DNA of 64,000 bases, taken from assembly GCF_003073045.1 (NCBI RefSeq), contig NC_037590.1:14328091-14392090 (forward strand), written 5' to 3'. A model generated the notes under the pieces. That model did not search any database. It was not told the DNA's origin and saw only the letters and a program-made list of their open reading frames with translations. A program made the translations under genes and the position numbers. Origin of the DNA: Pomacea canaliculata (Eukaryota; Mollusca; Gastropoda; Architaenioglossa; Ampullariidae). Shown one piece after another: positions 45,842 through 64,000 of this stretch (position 1 is the stretch's first letter; every line of letters starts with the position of its first letter).

Positions 45842-48800
45842 ATGGTGCACGTGTCTGTGGTGGTCCTGGCCCTTTGTGTCAGTTGTGTGCTTGCGCAGCC
45901 CTTTCCCTGCGTCACGCCGACCCAGCTAACGGTCAGTTGATGAGCTTTTTTCCCCCTTTATCTCTCTCTCTGTCCTACATTAATGACTTGTGCTCATGTG
46001 GTTATAATCTCTTCTCAGACTGATTTCTGGTTTGTGGCCGATACTTCAAATTGTAGCTCAATTTATCGCGAAATTTTCTTGTTAATTATTTTTACAAAAA
46101 AAAAAACTTCTTGCGACTTGCATATGGCGTGAAAGTGTACGGCCATTATTTGTCGTAGTCTTCATTTTATTAATTAATAAAATCAGCGCCAATTTGATCC
46201 CCCTGTTGGCTGCTTTGTGTTGTTATATCTGCTATGAAACCTCGCGAACCACAACTGTCTGATGCACGCCGACAACAGGCTCTCAGGCTCACACTCTCTG
46301 CGAGATGGAGAATTCGCTGTATTCCTCCGTCTCTCTGTGATGCTGTGGGTAAATCTGATACAATATCCCATTGTCAAAGGAAAATCAATCTTGCAGATAT
46401 CAGTCGTTAATGAGCAGTGTACAGACCATGAACCTTCTGTGGTGATAGAAGGCTCGACACATGGCGGACAGACTGTGGTGCCACACAAATGTCAACCGTC
46501 TTTGGTGACGCCGCGCTGCTCTCTGTCTCTCTCTCTGTGCTGAATCGACCACTTGCAGAGATAGGCATGACATATTTTGTTGTATTCTCATCAGCAATTT
46601 GCAGTGACTCAAAAATCTACACAACTGTTTGCATCTATACCTACACAAGTGTGGATGAATGCTTGGTCAAGACGGTCAAAGCTTTTAGTTTACTATGACT
46701 GTTACATAAATTCTTTATCCTTCTTGGTCATATTGTTTGTCCATACTTGGCCGAAGGGCTTACAGGGAACTGTGTGTAGAAGAGTGTATAAATTATAAAA
46801 AGGCATTCGTCTGGAAATGTCTCCTTATCACACACACAAGGGACTGTCGGCTAATGAATGGAGCTTGCTCACACACTTCTGCTGATTGCTTTCCGTTATC
46901 TAATTTGTGGCCGCCCATATTCCTTGTCCCAAGTTATTACTTTAAACGACTAGTTGTTTGTAGTCAGGACATACTTATCACTCTGTGTCATTCACAGCTA
47001 CAGTTATTCTGTTAATTGTTCCAGCCTATAAATATCACCAGGCACAGAAAGAAGTCCAAAGTCCTGATGTCACAAATTTACAAATACTTTTGTTGTTAAG
47101 TCTGCAGTCAATGGGAGAGCTGGGATTATGTGTAACAGGTCTAGTGAGATGCGAGGGTTTTTTTTTTCTAGTGACTGGATGAAGCTTAACACAAAGATAC
47201 TTTTTCCCCGAATCGGGCTGACTGCTCCCCCAACCCACTTCAAATTTTCGATACACGCATACAACATGCACAGAAAGTTGTTCATCTCTTACTGTCCGAT
47301 GATGATTTTGGGGGTCTTCAGCCAGTTTTGGAGAAATGGCACACTGAACTTTACCTAGTCATTAAAAAAGACATTCATCCCACTAGGCCTTTAACCATGT
47401 GTATGTCGGAGTTGCCTGGCTTCACTATTTTTATCTCCTTCTGGACAAGATGATGTTTTATGGGCTTATAGCTGGAAAATGTTTGGGAAGAGGGAATAAC
47501 GATCATGTTTATTGATTAGGCCATAGACCCTTAACAAGAGGATAAGGTCACACGACTTGTATTTTGGTAATGCATTAAATAAAATATTGAATAAGTGGGT
47601 TATACATGTGTGTATACTACATATTCAAAATTATAACAATCAAGATTAGTGTGTTCATCCTTATTGCTCCATTCCAATGCTTTGTAGAGGTAAATGGAAA
47701 AGCGACGTGTATTATGCCTGCATTATTATCAGCAAGTACAGAAAACCTAAAATGAGGTGAAAATTTCTAGAACCTGGGTGAGATAAACTGCTCAAATCGG
47801 CATACCTAGGACAAGAAAGTTCATAGTGAAGTCCAGTCTCATCGCAGTAACAAAAAGGACATTAAATAGACAAAGGTTATTTAAAGTATCTTTAAAGTAT
47901 GAAAACATGCATCACCTGGAATACCAGAGAATGCAGTATAAACTATTGTTTAATGTGCTCGACAGCATCGTCGCCCACTCTTTTGACCTTTAGCTCTTGC
48001 GCTGATTGATGAGTATTTCTGTTCTGTTCAGACTGAGAGTTAACACGCTTGAGCAGGTCTTCAAACCTGACCCTCAAGTGTGACCTTTGCTGACTGTGGA
48101 TAAGGGAAAGGACTGGCTTTGGATGACACGGGTATCGTTTATTGTAATGTTCCCTCAGCCGAGAGCCTTACCCTGACTGCTGTATCGCGAGTGACAAGAG
48201 AACAAGCGCGAGAACGAAGGATCGAAAGACAAAGAGATAGCACACACATAGGAAAAGGCGACATCACTAATCTGTCATGCCTTGCTCGAAACACGCAATT
48301 TATCAGATATATATCGTTCCACAGGCGATACTCGATAGCCACGTTGGCTTAAAATAAATGAGACTTTTTTTTTTTTTTGCCATGAGTGACCTATCTGAAA
48401 ACAATGGAGCTTCAGAAAGATTACGGATAACAATAGAGCGTCCTGCTGAAACGTGTTTAATGCTTGCATCAGCGGAGAAGGTTTATCATATATATGTATT
48501 GATATCATGTGTATCAGCAGGATCGTATAAGCTTTGTTCAGAACAGCTGTACTGGCTAAATTAATGTGTGTGTGTGAGAGAGAGACCTAAATGAACGCTG
48601 TCTTACATATTTCTTTGTCCATCATATACTTTCCCTCGATCCTCCCTAGAGCTCTCTCTTTATCTTTCCATTATCATTCACACCACCACTGCCTTAGACC
48701 TGCTATGAATCTTTTCCGAGAATTATATGCATGCGACCTTCATCTCAGTGTTTGGCTTGTCCTCTTCCGGTTTTGACTACGGCTACGGAATGATCCATGG

Positions 48801-50605
48801 ACGTGAAACAAAAAGACACTTGCTCGCTCAGGTCAGAAGAATAATTAGTATCTGAATCTACTGACCAGTCAGGGTGTCACAACTTGTCTAGGGCACAGAT
48901 GGTGGCAAGGAACACACACGCCCCCTTCATCCAGTATGTGACTAGATCGCTCGTCGTAAGGTCGACGAGGGTTAGATACAAGTTCAAGGAGAGTTGGCGG
49001 CTGTAAGAGTGGGGTGGGAATGGTCGCTTGAGTCTGTCAGACACAATACTTTTTTGTTGCCTATTTCATCTGATACAATATTTTGTTGTTTCATATTTCT
49101 GTGCAACACTTTTGTGCTTGTCTGTCTATCCATCGTAATAGTTATCGCCAGATGTTTCTAACGAAATATACTTTAGACATCCAGCCCACTAGTAGTGCTG
49201 CAGGTCGTGACCTTTCTCTAACTGTTCCAGACTCGTGCCAGCCAGTACGACCATCTCGATGACGTCATCAACCGCTACGTCGTCGTCTACGACGCCGTCA
49301 ATCAGCGACGAGCCATCTTCGAAGAGCAAAACGTCGTAAATCCAGGCAGACAGTAAGTTGCACGACCTGTCTTGGTACATCATTATTTCTGTTGTCTCAC
49401 CATAATAAAACCTTATTCCACTTTCTCTCACAAAAGCTGGTTTCACAGAGTAGCACCTGTAACTTCCCTCTCTCGCTCCTACAGCTGTCTAATTTTATAA
49501 TGGGTTGGGAAGATTTTCTATCTTAGCATTTCTGCCTTTTTATGGCACAAATTTTACTGGTAACAACATGATCGTGGGGCACATTTCCTCTGTCTTCACA
49601 GGTTCCGAGAGTACCTCATCCTCAACAACCTCAACGTCCTGTACGAGATCAACTTGACATTGAAGACATGTCGGCGCTCGGTCCCTCAGCCCTGGCGCCC
49701 CTACGGCATCCCTCCCAACGCCACGTTTGAGACAGAATACTACATCGGAGGTCCAGGAGAGCAGCTCCTTGCCCAGGAGTGGTCAGACCGCATTCCCTAC
49801 AGGCAGCGTGAGTAGACATTTTCTGTTTCTCTCGTCTGTGTGCGTGTGTAAAACAGAGAGAGACCCAAACAGCGAGGATAGTAGGTTGTGGGTTTTTCTC
49901 TCTGAACATAACCTTGTTTACTAGCGGATGTATAGCCTGAGCTGCCCTCTGGACCTGGAACATCAGCATCCGTTTAACCAACCACCAACCAGCGCGTACT
50001 GCGCTGAATAATTGACGAAATACCGACAGCTGGGTGGGGTGGGGGCAGGAATTTACTGGGCCACGCTTACTATCGAACCCTCTGGATTCGGACGCAAGTG
50101 TTCTAACCACTCCGTTATCCGCTTCTCCATTTTACCTACCATGGGTCGAAAGGATGACGACGGAGAAACCCCCGATGGCCATTTCTGTGACCAGGTTGCA
50201 AGAGTGAATGTGCCCCGAGACAAATCAGAATCCAGAAACTCACGATTTTCACACTATTGGTGACAAGTCAGCTTCTTGTCAGTACGCTGCAAACCTATCC
50301 TTGACTGCGGATATTGCAGACGGAGAATGTGTATTCATTTCATATTCATGATGGGGGATTGCGCATTCAAGTGCTGTTGCTTAATCGTCTTTGCAGGCGA
50401 ATACTGGATAGGGGCCTTCAGCGTCCTCAACTGCTACCCAATCCGCGAAGTCATCATCGCCAACGGACAGGTCAACTCCACCGTCAGCACCAATTTCTAT
50501 GACACCGTGGAGGGCATCTTAAACCCAGATGACTTCCTGCCACCCGCCGAGTGCCAGAATGCTACATGGGTGAAGCCCGATATGATAAAGGTCCCCCGGC
50601 TGTAG
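45842..50605 (+). CDS. EPDR: ependymin-related secreted glycoprotein, four exons, 208 aa
   Basis: Exons: 45842-45931, 49231-49352, 49602-49807, 50397-50605; phases 0, 2, 1. They give exactly 208 residues and a TAG. Donors GTCAGT, GTAAGT, GTGAGT; acceptors GTTCCAG, CTTCACAG, CTTTGCAG. Residues 1-18 are a signal peptide (VSVVVLALCVSCVLA), with the mature start at QPFPC. Family hallmarks: the early Cys-x-x-Pro (PCVTP), NRYVVVYDAVNQRRAIFEE, FREYLILNNLNVLYEIN ending at Cys94, the GIPPNATFETEYYIGGPG segment, and EYWIGAFSVLNCYPIRE with Cys152 and a late Cys near residue 194. Sequons at N88, N110, VNST and QNAT suggest heavy N-glycosylation. Ependymin-related proteins are extracellular, fold like bacterial lipoprotein-localisation proteins and bind lipids and calcium. 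In molluscs they are expanded families expressed in mantle, nervous tissue and reproductive glands. The gene is intact. Intron 1 is 3.3 kb, and intron 3 holds a tRNA-like SINE. Confidence 0.95.
45932..49230 (+). other. intron 1 of the ependymin-related gene
   Basis: 3.3 kb, phase 0. Overlapping short ORFs only, for example around 46183-46700, with no domain content. No nested gene was recognised. Confidence 0.8.
50000..50135 (-). repeat. tRNA-derived SINE in intron 3 of the ependymin-related gene
   Basis: On the minus strand: GATAACGGAGTGGTTAGAAC (A-box-like), then CGAATCCAGAGGGTTCGATA (B-box-like), about 30 bases apart as in a tRNA, followed by a C-rich tail (CCTGCCCCCCACCCCACC). Inserted opposite to the gene. 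Ends are approximate. Confidence 0.6.
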
Positions 50606-52740
50606 GCCTTGATTTGTCAACTCACCACGCTCTCGTTAACCCTCGTCATTGCGATGACCATCAGATCAAGTTCACCTTTAATCTTTGGACTGCCGATGAA
50701 CTAAAAGATTAGACTGTAGATTAAGCAAAACTCTTTTTCGTCTCAGTTTTGAAATTTAATCGTAGCCGATTAAACGACGTTTTCAGAAATAATGCCTATG
50801 GAAGGAGGGGGAAGAGAAATGGTTTTCTTTAATTAGCTTTCCGGGGAACTTTATATCTAATTTTAAATGAAATGCATTTTCTGCATGTAACTCCAACCCG
50901 ATTTTAAAATTTACCCAACTGCAAACCGGCGCCTCGTTTTCCCCGTCTCAGCTAGTGAGCTAGCTGAAACTTTATTTCCAGAAAGATAGACTAAAGAGGC
51001 TGGACATTTTTTTTTTTTTTCCTTTCCGGAGACAATATCTCCGAGTCTCACGAGTCTTTCAGATGTTAAAGCAAAACCAGCGGCTTTTTGGCTTAAACAT
51101 TACAAAACATGCTCTGCCAACTGCTAAGGCAATTTAATTTCGGTTTTCTGTTTGTTTTAATCGAATACGAGCTCAGAAGCTTTCTCTGTGATAGAGTTGA
51201 TCAATTGTGCCAAAAGAAACGAGTGTCAGAAAGATACTCTAAACCACCCTCGTCTCTCATTCGGTCAAGATGTACCCACCAGCACCCTTTCCTTTGCGCG
51301 TGTGTGCTTTTTTTTTTTTCTTCAATGTGTACAGTTTATCTTAATATTTCTTTAATGTGATGAAATTGTACATTTGTACATCAAAAACAGTGCCTCTTGT
51401 CACCTTGTTTGAGAATTTCGCTGATTACTGTTACCCTAGTTACCTTTTGTACTTATTTGTGTTTCTCCCGCGTGACGTGAAGAGTGGATCCAAGTCCGTT
51501 AACTCTTGCTCCTTGCCCGGAACCTGTGCAATACTCACGATGTCGCTTTAGTCCCGGAGGCTCTGGATGCGTCTGTCAGATGGCGCACAAGTGTCATACG
51601 GACGGAGCCACAGTCTGTGTGTCTGTGTATGTGTGTGAATGTGGAGTCACTCGTGTGTTATTGGCGTTTTTTGTGAGAATGATACGACTGTTTTCTGTTT
51701 TTGCTTTTTTTTTTTTAAAAAAAACAAAAGCGAGCATATCTCGTTTATATATCGATCACAACATAATCCCCATTTGCACATTTTGTAGCTTTTGAATTAC
51801 TGTACTGTTTGTGAATAGCAGGTTTGAGAAGGTGAGATGTATTGAGTACGTGAACACATAACTTTGTACTGCTAATTAAAAAAAAAGTTTCTTTCACGTG
51901 TTAATGCATTTTCCGTACTAAATCTTATGAACCTTAGTCTATTTTTTTTTTTAAGTTTCTTGCATCATAGTCTTTCGAGTTTGGTTACAAGACTGAGATT
52001 TAAAAATCCTGGTACATTTAAAAAAAAAAAAAAAACCCAAAGAGACCGACAAGCCGTTATAGGGTAACCTAGATACATGCCCAATCTATTTCACAGATCC
52101 TTGTTTATCTGTCTCTGGTTGTACCTACTTTCACAACATACATCTTTCGATTTTTCTACAGCTTGACTTACTCCCTGTTCCGTAGGGTGCTCTAATTATC
52201 CAATTTTGACCTCGTGCTTTATCTATCAACGTCTGAGTACTAACGTGATTACAAACATGTTCATAATGTAGCCCTATACGACCACACAAGGGTACAGATA
52301 AAAGGTGTCTGATGTATACTATGATAATGATTCGTCCAAGCCTACCCAACGCCCTATACACACATTTTTATTAACCTGTGATTGTATCGACTTGCCATGT
52401 TACCCTTGTCTGCACCGATTGTGAACATATCTCTCATCTGACACCTCAGGTTCAGTGCTTTGTGTTCAGTAAGTGTGACGCCAAATAGGCCTGTTATCTA
52501 CTGCCTTAGATGACTCAAAGACACGGAGAAGCAGAGAAGCGTGTGTGAATGTGTGGGCGCGCATGCGTGTGGTGTTGTCCGACAAAACAGGGAGAATTAG
52601 TGAAGACTAGTAACATGCATGTATGGAAACTGGTGGCATTTGCCAGAGGACACCCCCAATCTTCCCCGCTGCACCCCATTCAAGACACGCGCATGCGCTC
52701 TCGCACCACTCACACGCGAAAGAAGACACCAACTAGCTGA
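50606..52740 (+). other. 3' UTR of the ependymin-related gene and intergenic DNA
   Basis: ATTAAA at about 50769 and 51876 are possible poly(A) signals. T- and A-runs near 51009, 51708 and 52020. No gene. The ependymin-related gene and MYLK are convergent here. Confidence 0.45.
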
Positions 52741-52756
52741 AAGGAAATGATGAGAA

Positions 52757-52762
52757 TTTATT
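52757..52762 (-). promoter_or_regulatory. polyadenylation signal of the MYLK gene
   Basis: AATAAA on the minus strand about 1.07 kb after the MYLK stop codon at 53837. The sequence between (52763-53836) has no coding potential and fits a 3' UTR with several A/T homopolymers. Confidence 0.5.
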
Positions 52763-53836
52763 AATTAAAGCTGTAGTTCATGTACAATGCATGCTCGCGC
52801 TCTATTCATATGAAAACATCAGCAAAGGGAAACAACTCTGACCTCCCCCCGTTCTCTCTCTCTGGGTCTCGGCACCAAGCAAAAAACAAATAAACGCGCT
52901 GTCTGTACAAAAACCCAGTATTATGTCTCACACACACTTGTTACAATTCTTCAAATAAATTAACTACATCACAAATAACAGCTTATCACATTCCCGAACG
53001 CCTTGGAAGTGTTCAACTTCAGACGGAGTTTTACATTAAAATTTCGGGTATAGCAGTGCGAGGGAAAAAACACATCTTGAACGCAATATATCTACAAACC
53101 TGTTGCACTGGCTGGAGTCAAGTCTAACAACGAGCTTCAAGGTAAGGCTCTGTCTGAAAATCCATCAGGGTTAAAAATTGAGGGTCATTCGAAAGATGGG
53201 GCTTGTGGAGGGCTCGTCAGTTACGATCAAAAGTATCATTTATAAAAATACTGTCGATCAACTCATTGCTGCAAGTAAATGTTTGTGGGGGAAGGGGTGT
53301 GGTATCAATAACCGACGAATGCTCCACAAATTCCAAATGAAAAATGTTGGAAATTCAGAGAAAGCCTTGAAGGCATACACAGTACATGAACTTTGCTGGA
53401 ATTAAAATTTAAAAAAAAAAAAAGGTGAGTCTATAGCTAAGCACGATCAGGACAAAAAACAAAAAAAAAAAGAAAAAAAAACCCAACCTAATAGTTCTTT
53501 ATAAAATGTCTCAATAATGATTTCCGAAATATAGACGGTAATGTCATGAATATGTGTGTTCCGTATTAAACAGCAAACCATGGTTGAAAAAAAAAAAAAC
53601 AAAAACAAAAGATATTTCAAGGTAATAGGAAGCACCATCTGTAAGAAAGGCAATTAAAAATAAAATTGTCATGATGTAAAATCCAGTTTGCAATGGAGGG
53701 GAGCAACCATGCAAACGTTTGATCTGAGTGGGTGTGAAGCGGGGCATTGCAACGTGAATATCACAACGGTCGGGAAAGGACGGGTTGGCAGTTTGAACTT
53801 GAGCGATTGCTCTTTTCTCCCCACAGAATAGCTTCG

Positions 53837-63870
<10,034 letters not shown>

Positions 63871-64000
63871 CTGAAAAGATAAAAAAAAAGCTCCTATTGA
63901 AGATAAATAAACAGAACACAGGAAAATATCACATATATCACATGGGAGCTAGATAGACATGTGCAGAACAAACTTTGATTCAATGAATGGACCAAAAAGT

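Noticed and set aside
49649-50110. 153-codon minus-strand ORF in the ependymin-related gene
   Set aside because: Runs antisense through a coding exon and a tRNA-like SINE; the 'VRTLASESRGFDS' start is a typical translation of SINE sequence.

Overview
The window is animal nuclear DNA: intron-rich genes with GT-AG junctions, AT-rich intergenic sequence, many CA/TC/TA microsatellites, and scattered SINE, LINE and hAT-like remnants. The gene content (a smooth-muscle-type myosin light chain kinase, an ependymin-related secreted protein, a Ly6/uPAR protein) together with the repeat style suggests a gastropod mollusc. That is an inference from gene families, not a species call.

Layout. (1) 469-2009 (+): the last three coding exons of a protein I could not identify, followed by several kb of T-rich sequence that looks like a long 3' UTR or intergenic DNA. 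(2) 17479-9542 (-): a complete four-exon gene for a 178-residue secreted, probably membrane-anchored Ly6/uPAR three-finger protein; all splice phases fit. (3) 17.5-32.6 kb: mostly non-coding, with GC-rich patches, one isolated 374-codon ORF of doubtful status, a hAT-type transposon end, and a few exon-like stretches on the minus strand. (4) 34142-32694 (-) and 38252-39344 (+): two small three-exon genes, divergently oriented about 4 kb apart. They encode secreted six-cysteine peptides of 71 and 79 residues with the same intron phases, an identical last-exon length and the same inner cysteine spacing. They are clearly paralogues of a family I do not recognise, and are the best candidate here for something undescribed. 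(5) 45842-50605 (+): a complete four-exon ependymin-related protein of 208 residues. (6) 63870-53837 (-): twelve exons of a myosin light chain kinase with the domain order of the vertebrate short smooth-muscle form: four DFRXXL actin-binding motifs, Ig, Ig, Fn3, kinase, calmodulin-binding segment, linker, telokin-like Ig. Its last exon carries a single-base frame disruption just before the final Ig domain.

How the genes relate. MYLK acts inside the cell, while the other four reconstructed complete products carry signal peptides. The two six-cysteine peptides sit between the Ly6 and ependymin-related genes, so the middle of the window is a run of small secreted or surface-protein genes. Nothing in the sequence shows that they act together. 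Exon structures were built by hand from splice signals and reading-frame continuity; no transcript or database evidence was available.
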